The notes: a model not told the origin generated them from the sequence alone. DNA of 64,000 nt from Silene latifolia (GCF_048544455.1 NC_133530.1:17475748-17539747); one strand, 5' to 3'. Positions 41,535-51,925 are shown, numbered from the stretch's first letter. Program-made: numbers and translations.

Positions 41535-42080
41535 TAGTTGTACATTAATATTTGATCTCGCAAATTGTATGTATTTGTATATTAATTTTGTTGTCACCAA
41601 GTTACATTGTTTCTTAAACGCACGGACCCGATCAAGCAGCTGACTTTCTCATTTAGACTCTGTATCTTTGAGCAAGTTGCCAACTGATTTATACAATACA
41701 TTAGTCAATGACAACATGCATGCATTACGCTTGTAATTTGAAGAGGTGCATAGAATTAGCAAGCACCATCTAAATACACAGACTATATCAACTGTATAAA
41801 AAGCATTTATCTATGGAGAGTTGGCATTTTACTAAGCACATCATTAATCCCTTTATAATGATGAACTAGCAAAGAGGAAAGAGCATCGGTTCATTGTTAA
41901 GACATACTGAATTCTTCTGCCAAGATAACAGGTATGTATGTTAAATTCCTACATTTTTAAGTTATTGCATACTAGCTATCATGTATACTAACAATCCAAA
42001 TGTATGTATGATTATCTTAGTCTCTTAGATAATCTTGTGTAAATTTAACTGCTCTTCTTGATGATGCTTCCCGTTCATTT
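41535..42080. repeat. Duplicated upstream flank, copy C (NLR-5 unit)
   Basis: Same ordered blocks as 28225-28720; more distant from 16916-17500. It precedes NLR-5 by 4 kb because of later MITE and SINE insertions. Confidence 0.8.
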
Positions 42081-42233
42081 ATTGTTTTTTTTTTCCTTAT
42101 TTAACATGACTATTTCAATTTGTTACTACTCTTCCGTCTCCATCAATTGTTAACACTTTTCGCAAGGGAATTCTAACGAAAGGAAAACAAATAATGGGAA
42201 CGGAGAAACTTATTTTTTTAGGAGCCACGCTAA

Positions 42234-43168
42234 GGGGGTGTTTGGTTCACACAAAAAAGGTATGAGGTATAAGTTTGGAATGAGCCAAACCCATACCAAG
42301 TGTTTGTTTCACAAATTCATGGGGCGTTTGTTTCGCGCATGGGTATGAGTTTGGAATAAGGAATCATACCTGAGTGTTTGTTTCAATTGTATGCGGTATG
42401 GGTTTGAAACTAAGTTAAAGTTGAAATATGTAAAATCCAATACTTTAAATAATAATTTTAACATATAAAATCAAGAAAATGAAGATTTAATCAAATAATT
42501 ATATAAAATGTTTCATTTACAATACAACAACAACAACAACATCAGAGCCTTAATCCCAAAATAATTTGGGGTCGGCTGACATGATATTTATTTTCACATT
42601 TTTGTTTATTATAATTTGATACCCATGGGTATCAATCTCATACTCACCCCCCTCCTTGGGTATGAGAAACACATACCTCATGGGTTTGAGGTATAAGTAT
42701 GAAACCCCTAAATTTGCCAAACAAACACTTGATATGGATTTGGCTCATTCGAAACCCATACCTCATACCTTTTGTGTTTGAACCAACCACTCCCTCAAGG
42801 GTTTCATACCCATATCTCAAACCCATGAGGTATGGGTTTCTCATACCCAAGGAGGGGGTTGGGTATGAGATTGATACCCATGGGCCATGGGTATCAAATT
42901 AAAATGAACAAAAATAAGAAAAAATAAATTATAGCATATTGTAAATCCAATTTTTATATACTTATTTGATTAAATAATCATTTTCATGATTTTATAATAC
43001 TAAAAATTATTATTTATAATATTTTAATTTTAATTGAGTTTAAAACCCACTCAAAATTGAAACAAACACAAGGTATGAGGAATCAAGTTCCAATCAAGTT
43101 CCAAACCCATGCCACCCGCGTATGATTCTTAATTCCAAATCCATACCCGTGCACGAAACAAACGCTCC
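42234..43168. mobile_element. Nested, interleaved palindromic MITEs
   Basis: Two inverted-repeat pairs are interleaved. Pair 1: 42234-42325 (gggggtgtttggttcac, aaggtatgaggtat) with 42705-42800. Pair 2: 42320-42440 (ggggcgtttgtttcg, catgggtatgag) with 43085-43168 (catacccgtgcacgaaac, then gctccc). A third palindrome, 42610-42700 with 42805-42900 (gatacccatgggtatcaa, cctccttgggtatgag), sits inside. The ends resemble Tourist/hAT-type ggg-gtttgttt termini. No coding capacity. Confidence 0.65.
42525..42600. mobile_element. SINE-like tail (caa repeats)
   Basis: Five caa units, then catcagagccttaatccc and ttggggtcggctgacatgat. This block is widespread in plant genomes as the tail of a short retroelement (oriented on the minus strand). 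Fragmentary. Confidence 0.4.
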
Positions 43169-43655
43169 CTAAATGGCAACAAATTATTTTCAATGACTTA
43201 AAGTTTTATTTAAACCTTAACGTAAATATATAACTAATTTTTATGCAAATTAAACAATTGATATTTTATGATCGCGTAAAAGCATTTATGATTTGGAAGT
43301 AATGATATTCTTTATATTACGACAAACAATAAAAATTGGTTTATATATTACTTTTTGGTGGAATGTAAAAACTTATATAAATGATCAATAAAGCACGCTA
43401 TATTATACTTAATTAGGTCACTAAAATGTAAAAACGATATATCTTCTCAAGTCAGCAGCCCACATCTCAATTTGATAAGGGTTACCATAATTTAAGGGAA
43501 CGAAGAGAGTATTAGTTTAGTTCTGTTTTATTGGTTAGCTTCCTACTTTGTTTATTGGTAGACACAACGAAATGGAGGAACTGATCTTAAATACCTGAAT
43601 CATAAAATTCAGCACGCGCCAGAGAATAGTATACCGATCATAAATTGACGGTTCT
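43169..43655. other. Intergenic in the NLR-5 upstream region
   Basis: AT-rich. 43480-43640 (attagtttagttctgtttta, gcttcctactttgtttat, gacacaacgaaatgg) matches 29188-29260 upstream of NLR-3. No gene. Confidence 0.45.
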
Positions 43656-43684
43656 TTTTTTTGAAGAAAAAGCCCCGAAGGGTT
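43656..43684 (-). mobile_element. Ultra-short LINE tail insertion, 29 bp
   Basis: A poly(T) run plus gaagaaaaagccccgaagg is inserted between two near-identical 17-bp direct repeats (cataaattgacggttct at 43639-43655, cataaattgatggttct at 43685-43701). This is the footprint of a retro-insertion truncated to its last few bases. Confidence 0.6.
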
Positions 43685-43701
43685 CATAAATTGATGGTTC
43701 T

Positions 43702-44080
43702 AAATAAACTCTAATCATAACATTCTTAAAGTGACAATTAGACTTGAAAATAAACCACAGCCTCAATGACCGTACAAATCTACCAAATCAACTCGCAAAT
43801 ATACCGTATCACCCCAAGCGAAATCAGATCCTTTATCTTACTCCCGTTTTTTTTTTTGTTTCAAATGAGAGCACTATGTCGCGGGTAAGAACCGAACCTC
43901 CAACCTCAAAATGGGTATTAACCTAAATTAAGTACTCCGTATAAGATACATCAAATTACTAATATTTTTAAATGAAAGAAGTTTATGGGACAGTAGAACT
44001 CAAATGGGACGGTATAACCGTATAAGATACAACTTAAAAAGCTATGTATATTAAAACTCCCTCCATTTTTTTGACATCGC
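43702..44080. other. Intergenic, duplicated fragments
   Basis: gatacatcaaattactaatattt, then aaatgaaagaagtttatggg, matches the NLR-3 upstream region at about 29730-29770. Otherwise nothing recognised. Confidence 0.4.
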
Positions 44081-44092
44081 ATTGTATCATGT

Positions 44093-44211
44093 TGGGTCAT
44101 TCGGAAACAGCCTCTTTGTGTTGCTAACACAAGGGTAAGGCTGCGTACATCCGATCCCCCCTTACCCCGCAATTTGCGGGAGCCATTGAGGCACTGGGGT
44201 AATGTTGTTGT
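44093..44211 (+). mobile_element. Au-type SINE, 119 bp, with 12-bp target duplication
   Basis: tcattcggaaacagcctctt, ggtaaggctgcgtacatc, ccttaccccgc and cactggggtaatgttgttg are the characteristic blocks of plant Au SINEs (tRNA-derived, mobilised by LINE machinery). The exact 12-bp duplication attgtatcatgt flanks it (44081-44092 and 44212-44223). It is shorter than the roughly 180-bp family length, so the 5' tRNA-related part is truncated. Confidence 0.85.
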
Positions 44212-44223
44212 ATTGTATCATGT

Positions 44224-44664
44224 ACGTCAATAATCAATATGTATGTACGATAAGTTGACGATCTTAGACAATCTAGGATACGTATAACGACGGTTCTTGA
44301 TGATTTTTCTACTTAATTCATCCATGGGTCAAGTTGCTACTTTACCCATTAAAATACCCCTGACAATGAATAAGAAAAAAGGTACATAAATGATGGGACG
44401 GAGGGATTAATTTTGTGAAAGTAAAAAAAAAAAGACAATAAATGAAGGAGAAACGTCATCAAGAACAGTCGTTATACGTACACTAGATTGTCTAGATGGT
44501 GGTCATCAATGATGTTGTTCGTGACTGACAAAGTTTGAGTAAATAAAAGATTGCACAAATGTTACTTCGGTTGCGAATGAACATTCTCAATTCCTTTGTC
44601 TGCCTATTTAGTTATGGTTAGTATGTCTTGTGAGATTTTTGGTTAATTTGTGGGTGAGTGTCCT
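44224..44664. other. Intergenic
   Basis: Stowaway-like right end at about 44385-44408 (tacataaatgatgggacgg then aggga). ttgatgatttttctacttaa (about 44295) and aaggagaaacgtcatcaaga (about 44443) are inverted, suggesting a MITE of about 190 bp. No gene. Confidence 0.4.
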
Positions 44665-45171
44665 CTAGGGGTGATTCGAGCTCGAGCTTGACCTTGCACT
44701 TACTTGGCTTGTGCTCGTGAATCAAGACTCGAGCTCAAGCCGGCTTGAGTGTCACTCGAGCTTGAAAAAATTCAGCTCATTACCATGTTCGCGAGCTTTA
44801 ACCCGAGTTCGAGCTCAATTTGAGCCCAAATATAATCGTTAAGTTTTTTTTTTCTTTCGATATTTTTAGAAACACGATTTTGAGGGCCTATATAAAATTA
44901 TTGGGTAAATTAATAAAAACATTTGATATAGTTATACAAATGATAAATATTTTTATAGAATAAGAGCAAGATATTATCTTATCACACATGTTCGAGCCGC
45001 TTGAAAAGTATCTTATCTCACAAGTTGGACCCAGCTTTAGCTCTAACTTGACTTGTCAAGTTATTGAGCCGAGCTTGAGCACAAGCCAAGTTTGCACAAG
45101 CCGAGCTTTGATCTTTGATCGAGATTTGGCCGAGCCGAGCTCGAGCGGTCTAGTTTCATTATCACCCCTAG
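44665..45171. mobile_element. hAT-like MITE with gagctcgag-rich ends
   Basis: Termini ctaggggtgattcgagctcg and gagcggtctagtttcattat followed by cacccctag are inverted at the ends, and both sides contain multiple cgagctcgag/gagccgagc motifs. The target duplication is not clear. Confidence 0.6.
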
Positions 45172-45454
45172 GGTCATCAATAGTTACATTGCATTGAGCA
45201 GTTTTGGAATTTGGGTCAAACTCATGCACACGCCAAATCAAATTGAAACACACAATTCATATCGGATCAGCTTTACGTAATCTACTTTTCATCTTTAACT
45301 AGGACCATATAGAAAAACTTAATAAAAAGAACAAATAAAAAACCTAACCTTTCTTTGAACCAAGTGAGGAAACTCTTCTAGCTTCTTGGATAGCGCTGCT
45401 GCTCTTCACTTTTATTGAACTATGCAACTCCACAATATTTTTGGCACACAGCTC
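45172..45454. other. Intergenic, nothing recognised
   Basis: No recognisable gene or element in this stretch before the conserved segment shared with NLR-2. Confidence 0.4.
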
Positions 45455-45790
45455 TTTTGACATGCCTGAACAAGCTTTTCTAGAAGTAAGCATCATGCTT
45501 CAACAACTCTTGCCCCCCAAACCCTTGCACTTCTACAAGCGAAAGCAAACAGTAGAACCTAACTCTATGTCCTATACTCATTACAAACAAAAGCATGCCT
45601 GAACAAGTTTTTCACTCTTTCAACGGCAAAACACCTGCATAAATAAAATGAAAAATATATTAACTTGATATTATGTCGAAAGGTGAAGTATCAGGAATAG
45701 AAAATGATACATAGAATGGGACAGAAGATCTCCTCTCTTACAGGCCATCTTTGCTTAAGTCCTCAAACTAATAACGTCTTAAATTAAATA
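45455..45790. repeat. Proximal upstream segment shared with NLR-2
   Basis: Counterpart of 19240-19600 (atgcctgaacaagYttttc repeated twice, cttctacaagcgaaagcaaa). Slight differences are mainly small indels. Confidence 0.7.
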
Positions 45791-45889
45791 AATCTTTTGA
45801 TATACTCTGTATTAAGCTGAACATAATTTTACATTGCGATCAACATTTGTAAGAAGAAAAAAAGTGGAATGTCGACAATTGTGGTTAAA

Positions 45890-46069
45890 TAGAGACAATA
45901 AAAAAGACTGAGATAGTATCATTTTGAACGTTATGATAGGTCACCTAAATGAAGGATAAGTTGCATTCCCCTTTTTGTCAATATTTGAAATACGTAATTT
46001 TTTGTTATTGCAGAAGTTACCATAAACCATCAAAGTAGAACACAAGTCTACGTTACAAGATTGCAAGGC
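45890..46069 (+). promoter_or_regulatory. Conserved leader region of NLR-5 with probable 5' UTR acceptor
   Basis: Nearly identical to the NLR-2 leader: gttaaatagagaca, gtatcattttgaacgttatg, ggtcacctaaatgaagga, then ttttgttattgcag (AG at 46012-46013) and accataaaccatcaaagtag. Confidence 0.55.
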
Positions 46070-49000
46070 ATGAGTGATATATATTCCTCGATCCAGCTTA
46101 TTCAATTCGTAGCTCCGCTGGTTAAAAGCAGAATTTCCCTGTACGCAGGTCTCAAGGACGATATAAATGCCATAAAGATTGAATTGCGGAGTATCTCGGG
46201 TTATCTAATAAATGCTGAGATGAGAGCCGAGGGAGATGATGCGGCCAAAGATTGGGTGAGCCGCGTTAGAGAAATCGCTTTTGACATAGAGGACGCCATT
46301 GAACGCTATCAACTATGGCAGAAAGAAAGCAAACATCACCAGATCGGACATTATATATTTGGAGATATCAACAATATGGCATCTACGATAAAATCCTTGC
46401 GTGCAAGTGCAACAGGTATTGCAGGAGCAGGGGACCGATTTAGTTTTACAGGTCATAATGGCACTCAGCAGGGTCAATTCAATAATCAAGGCACATTAAC
46501 TATGACTTTGAATAACCATACTATGACATCGGGTAATGAAGTTCTAGACGATACTGCTAAAAGAGAAATCATCAATTTACTAGACTTCAAAAATGTTACG
46601 AAGACGCCCACGACAGTAGCAGTGGTTGGCATGAGAGGACTAGGAAAAACGACTGTTGTTCGAAGTGTGTACAACGCCATAAGTTCTCAATTTAGTCTTC
46701 ATGCCTGGATTCACATGTCTGAACACAGACAGCAAGGTGCAATTATAAGGGACATGATTGAGCAGTTTTCTAATAAAAAAATTCCAGCGGACGGCATGGA
46801 TGAAAGGTCCTTACTACCTCAACTCAAAAAATATATACAAGGGAAAAGGTAACATATTTCTAGATAACTCTTTGTTTGGGTACAAGTTGCAGATGTGGAG
46901 TGGGACATTCTGCTGCCAAACCTTTCCTATTATGGGAAAGGTGCGGAGGTGGGGTGGGATATTCTGCTGCCAAACCTCTCCTATATGGGAAAGATTTTTA
47001 ACTTTTATTTTAGGCAGCTGCTGATGCCACAGTAGAAAACACTAATGCCATGGATACATAAGTAAGAGAGCCATATAATTAAAAAATTAAATATCATCCA
47101 CTTCTTAGAACTTCATGTAGCACAGCATATAGGGCCGTGGAGTTATGTACTGCCTAAATTAGGAGTAAAAATGGGTTTTTGTTTCAATATATAGTCTAGT
47201 ATAAACACATGTACTTTCAGAAGAAAAAAAAATGCACTGGTGTGAGTAACAGTTCCTTTAAGCACACATATGATAAGTTATAACTATGATAATTGATAAA
47301 TCTCCACATAATTATAGGGTATAACACTGACCAACTGTCCATACAAGTATCCCTCTCCTTTCATCCCCCTTACTAGTAAGAGAATAAAATTTCTCAATAG
47401 TTTTCGGAATCTAGCTAAATAAGGAAACAACAAGACTCTATTTTTAATAAATGATTATCTTTTAATTAAGATATAATCTTTAACCATTATGATCTTTTTT
47501 TAACTAAATTATAATCCTCTAATTAAAATAATATAAATCTAAAAATTCTTATATGGAAACCCGATAAATTGATATTATTAGTTTGGTATAAAAAAAACTT
47601 ACCGCGTACTTAATTCGTATAAAACAATTATGAACCGCTATTATTAATTTTGTGACAAAAAAATCTTCAAAATTAATTGAGAAATTTATAATTGACATCA
47701 TTAGTTTTGTGGTAAAAAAAATTCATTAAAATACACATTTTATGACTTTACTCAATTTTTTTGATTAGTTTTCCATTTCAATTTTGTATCCTCATGTTAA
47801 AATATGAAAAATTAATAATATGTCAATTTTAAATCTATAAATAATACAATATTATAAACTAAAAGATCTATAAATAATGCATAAAAACTGATGTGGAATA
47901 TCTATTTTCATCGGATCTATGGCACAATTGACTTTGTTTTGTACCTTCTTATACCATGAGTTATATATTTCTAAACCTTACAAAGTAACTAAATTGGTAA
48001 AAATTTCCCAGGTACATGGTTGTATTCGACAATGTTAAACAAGGGGACACAGATCTGATTAAACACATCAAAGGGTTGTTAGATACAAATAATAAAAAAA
48101 GCAAGATATTAATAACTTCACGTTATGAGAATGTAGCTCATGCATGGTTAAAAGGAATAAGTAACGGGTTGTACAAACTCAAGCCTTTACCTTCAGACAA
48201 GGGTTGGGAGCTTTTCTGCAAAAAGACTTTTCATGATTCTGTAAGTTGTCCTTCACGATTGCATGATTTGGCTCGTGGTATAGTAAAAAAATGTGGAGGA
48301 TTACCTCCTGCGATAATTTCAGTTGGTAACCTTTTATCCACCAGGGAAAATGACGAGAAAGAATGGAGTAAGGTACATCAAAATCTTAAGTTTTACTTGC
48401 ATTCAAATCGCGAACTATCGGGAATAAACAGAGCCTTAATGCAGAGTTATTATGATTTGCCCTTTCACCTCAGACCGTGCTTTTTGTACTTTGGGTTGTT
48501 TCCAAAAGGGTGCCCCATTCGGCGAATGAGACTACTTAGACTATGGGTAGCAGAGGGTTTCATAAGAGAATCTATAAGCGACCTAACACTTGAAGAAGTT
48601 GCAGAAGAATATATGAATGAGCTGATCAATATGAGCATGGTTGAAGTTAAATCTAGAGATCCATCAGGAAAAGTTAAAACCTTAGGTGTAGTAAGCAAAT
48701 TCTTACATGAGATGATTTTATCGAAGTTGCATGAGCTGAGGTTTTGCAGAATTCTTACCAAGAAACGTTCTTTTGGAGAAGAAACATCTAGGCGTCTATC
48801 CATTTACAAGGCGCACAAGTCCCATGCAAAAGAATTAGACAATATTTCAAAAAATCCATCCAGCATTCGAAGTCTTTTCTTACAAGATGTAGAACCACCA
48901 ATCATGGTTAAGGTTTTCAATAACACATTCTTGAAGAGTATAAAATTGTTGAAAGTTCTTGATCTGTTCAATGCTCCTATAAATTTTATCCCCAAAAAAA

Positions 49001-49995
49001 TAGGTATTCTACTCAACTTACGCTACTTAAGTTTGAGAGGCACACGAGTTTCAAGGATTCCAAAAACAATCAGTAAGCTTGAGAATCTCCAGACATTAGA
49101 TTTGAAACACACCTTGATTACTGAACTCCCCAAACAATTTATCAATCTTCACAATCTGCGACATCTTCTTGGATACTATTATGAGTATAATATGTTTGTC
49201 GAAGCCCACTGTATGAAAATTAGTGGAATGAGGATACCTGAAGGGTTTCTAGGAAAATGCTTACAACTACAAAAACTCGCGTTTTTGGATTTGAATGGAC
49301 ATAGGAATTGGGTGATGGAGTTGACAAACCTAACCCAATTAAGAAAGTTGGGAATCATAGGGCTCAAGTTGTCCGAAGGAAATGCTATGTGTTCTCTAAT
49401 TGATAAAATGCAACAACTTCAAGCATTAAATGTATTCTCAAAAAGTAAAAGTGAGATAATCGATTTGACAAATGTCAAGTCTCCTCCTCGATTGCTTAAA
49501 CGATTATACTTAAGTGGACCTTTACTCTCATTTCCTATTTGGATTTGTCAGCTCGAAAGCCTTGTTAAAATTCGTTTAAGGTGGTCAAATCTAGCCATCG
49601 ATCCTCTTGTGTCCTTAGAGTTATTACCTAATCTAGCAGAGCTTCAATTGTTAGAGGCATTTACTGGGGAGCACTTAAAAATTGCGAGTCATGGATTTCA
49701 GAAGCTTAAGGTACTACATCTCTTAGATTTGCATCCTCTCAAGTCCTTGTCTATAGCCAAAGGAGCTTTACCTCTTCTCTCAGAGTTGTCAATAGGACAA
49801 AGCAATAATTTGGAAGTACCCAGCGACATCAAGTACCTTTCCACTCTAAAAACACTAAACTTCTATGATATGCCATCAGATTTCACTAACCTCATTCTAC
49901 CAGGAAAATCCCGTCACTCCATCATCAAGAATGTGCCTATGGTCTGTTTTCATGACAAACACCCCAGTGGCAGTTGGCAAAAAAAATCTCTTTGA
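46070..49995 (+). CDS. NLR-5: CC-NB-LRR protein, two exons
   Basis: Join of 46070-46848 and 48012-49995 (920 residues). The start ATG at 46070 is chosen by alignment with NLR-2 (MSDIY). The donor AAAAG|GTAACA and acceptor TTCCCAG|GTACATGG give the junction KRYMVVFD. RPM1-like CNL receptor. CC about 1-160 with DIEDAIE (72-78); linker insert NGTQQGQFNNQGTL as in NLR-2; P-loop GMRGLGKTT (187-195), canonical Gly retained; kinase-2 YMVVFDNV with Asn 267; RNBS-B ILITSRYE; GLPL CGGLPPAI; RNBS-D CFLYFGLFP; LHE (491-493) at the MHD site; LRRs to residue 920, ending in a basic tail QKKSL. Closest paralogue is NLR-2. No frame break found. Confidence 0.9.
46849..48011 (+). other. Intron of NLR-5 (1163 bp)
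   Basis: Ends align with the NLR-2 intron. Near the 5' end a segment of about 60 bp (tgggaYattctgctgccaaa, then cctatatgggaaag) is tandemly duplicated (about 46895-46990). The middle 47050-47880 is AT-rich without element ends. The donor contains an in-frame TAA. Confidence 0.8.
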
Positions 49996-50024
49996 AGATC
50001 GTCGGCCTTATTCTCAATCATCAT

Positions 50025-50130
50025 TACTCCCTTCGTTCCAATAAGTAATTATCTTTGTTTGAAACCCCCTTACAAGAAAAGGCAATACACAAATATTGAT
50101 CAAGACAGTGGGAGTAGAAAGGTGACAAAA
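50025..50130. mobile_element. Decayed Stowaway-like MITE 3' of NLR-5
   Basis: actcccttcgttccaataag and gacagtgggagta are inverted ends. Positionally and sequence-wise orthologous to the one behind NLR-2 (25297-25450). Confidence 0.6.
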
Positions 50131-50689
50131 TCTTGCATATCTTGCAATGCTGTAAGCATAAGTATAGTTGTATACTTTTACTTTAACTCTACAACATTCT
50201 CCATTATTTTCATTTTATATTGTGTTCACTTTCCATTGACTTTCGCTATGTATATAATTTGCTTTCTTGCAATTGTAAAATAAATGCTCATGTATCCTTA
50301 TCAAAGGATATTTTTATACAAAAAGTGAGTTTTAAAATGTTAATTGATGTAATATTTCGATTTATGTATCGACGAAGAAAAGAGGGAATATCATTCCTTT
50401 TGCTATCCCCTTGTTCTTTCTTTCTTTATTATCATTGTACGTCCTATTTCATTTAGTATAACCTCTCACAATGATTCGTCAAGAAAATGGTTATTGGTTT
50501 ACTCAATTTGTGTTTAGCATATGTCAAACAAATTGAATACACTGTTATCGTCTAATATGTAAAGTGATAACTCAATTAAGATATTTGTGAAATATATAGG
50601 GACATAGGGTCAATGTCGGGGAAAAGAATTGAACATTTATATGAAGAAATAAATGGTCGATATTGTTTGATAATTAATAATTTCAAATA
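50131..50689. other. 3' flank of NLR-5
   Basis: AT-rich, including the likely 3' UTR. No gene recognised. Confidence 0.35.
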
Positions 50690-50840
50690 GAGACAATATA
50701 AATGAGACGGTGAGGTATCGTTTAGAAATTAGAATGTTATTTTATTTGGTCAGATGAACGAGAAATTGCATTGACCTCTTTGTCAATATCTTTAAACCGT
50801 GATGCAGATTATCTGTTACTGCAAATGAGGTTACCCACTT
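50690..50840 (+). promoter_or_regulatory. Orphan NLR leader region in front of the relic
   Basis: Matches the NLR-3 leader (gaggtatcgtttagaaatta, gttattttatttggtcaga, ttgcattgacctctttgtca, gatgcagattatctgtta). The acceptor position reads actgcaaatg instead of attgcagatg, so the AG is lost. TTGAC and GTCAA form an inverted pair at 50771-50786. Confidence 0.6.
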
Positions 50841-50865
50841 GCCACAATACATACATTGTACCCAA

Positions 50866-51232
50866 CTTCATAAGCTAAGGTTGAGAAACATATGAGATTC
50901 AAGGCTTCCGAGGACCATAGCTAAGCTAGAGAATCTCCTAGGCATTACATTTGAAACAAAACTTTAATACTGAACTGCCAAAGAATGTACCCAACTTCAT
51001 AAGCTGCAACATCTTCTTGGATCTACTATAAGCATCACATTTTTTTGGGATTGCGGACATCATGAATATCAGTTGGGTGAGCATACCAGAAGGAAAATAG
51101 GGGAAATGTTTAGAACTACAGAAACTTGCATTTTTGGATTTGAATGCTGGACATAGAAATTGGAAGATGGAGAAGAAACCTGGCGCAACTAAGAAAATTA
51201 GCAATCATCGGGCTCAAGTTGAATTAAGCGAA
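50866..51232 (+). pseudogene. NLR-6 relic: LRR fragment
   Basis: Broken translation gives SRLPRTIAKLENLLGI, then (shifted) ELPK, LQHLLGS, VSIPEGK, LELQKLAFLDLNAGHRNW and LRKLAIIGLKLN, matching residues about 570-700 of NLR-3, with several stops and frameshifts. CC, NB-ARC, the intron and the C-terminal LRRs are missing. It starts some 30 bp after the orphan leader, so a large internal deletion has fused leader to LRR. Confidence 0.85.
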
Positions 51233-51519
51233 GGATCGTGTCCAAGAGAGTAGAGAGTATTTTCTTAACAACTTTATAGTTGTATCAAGAAAATGTTACA
51301 GTACTTTCTTAATCAATTTCTGTTTTACTTTATTGCGAAAGAAATTGAATAATTGGGATACTTTTGCCACCTTTAGCTTCACCTATGTTAACATAGAACA
51401 ACATACAAAGTATTTACTACTCTCTGTCTTCCACTCATTTTTTACCTTCATGGCTTCGTCTAAAATTTCCTTACAAACAGCGGTGGACGCAGAATATGAG
51501 AGGGCATTTTACGGGGAAA
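51233..51519. repeat. Duplicated downstream flank, NLR-5/relic unit
   Basis: gtatcaagaaaatg, then tagcttcacctatgttaaca, matches 34975-35030 behind NLR-3. It shows that the relic, not NLR-5, sits next to the ancestral downstream flank. Confidence 0.55.
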
Positions 51520-51925
51520 AAGAAATACGGACTATATACCAAAATATTCTTAATCCCCATTCGTTAGTGTTTTTGTCAATCAAACAAGATACCATCATAC
51601 AACTATTCTATTCCTCGCGAATTGCAACTATTTATAATGGTAAATAGGTATTGACCAATTTATAAATGTATTTAAACAAATCAAAGAGGAAAAGAAATAC
51701 CTGGTCCGAACAACAGCAGCAGGATAACAATGAACCTCTTCGCTAGCTTTTGTGCCAAGGACCTCAGAACCCGGCAACTTCTCTACAACCCATGTATACT
51801 TCCAGAACCCCTTCTACCGAGAATCGGTGAGCACAAAGCCACAAAATGAACCTGAATCAAAATGCCAGCTAGTGAGAAACACCAGGATTATTATCTCATT
51901 CATCGTGTGAAAAATAAAGCAGTAC
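51520..51925. pseudogene. Decayed exon-like segment of an unidentified gene, copy 3
   Basis: Third copy of the segment at 26390 and 35150. Minus strand: WKYTWVVEKLPGSEVLGTKA, then SEEVHCYPAAVV, before AG|GTATTTC. Plus strand: LFASFCAKDLRTRQLLY, then stops. Both are disrupted within the segment. Confidence 0.4.

Noticed and set aside
19852-49995. Exon 1 frames of NLR-2, -3, -5 as separate short CC proteins and exon 2 frames as headless NLRs
   Set aside because: Donor and acceptor are canonical, and the phase-2 junction recreates the KRYMVVFD segment of intronless NLR-1, so each pair is one gene.
10055-49995. Integrated decoy domain in one of the NLRs
   Set aside because: All four proteins are CC-NB-LRR from end to end, and the extra linker in NLR-2 and -5 is only about 20 polar residues.
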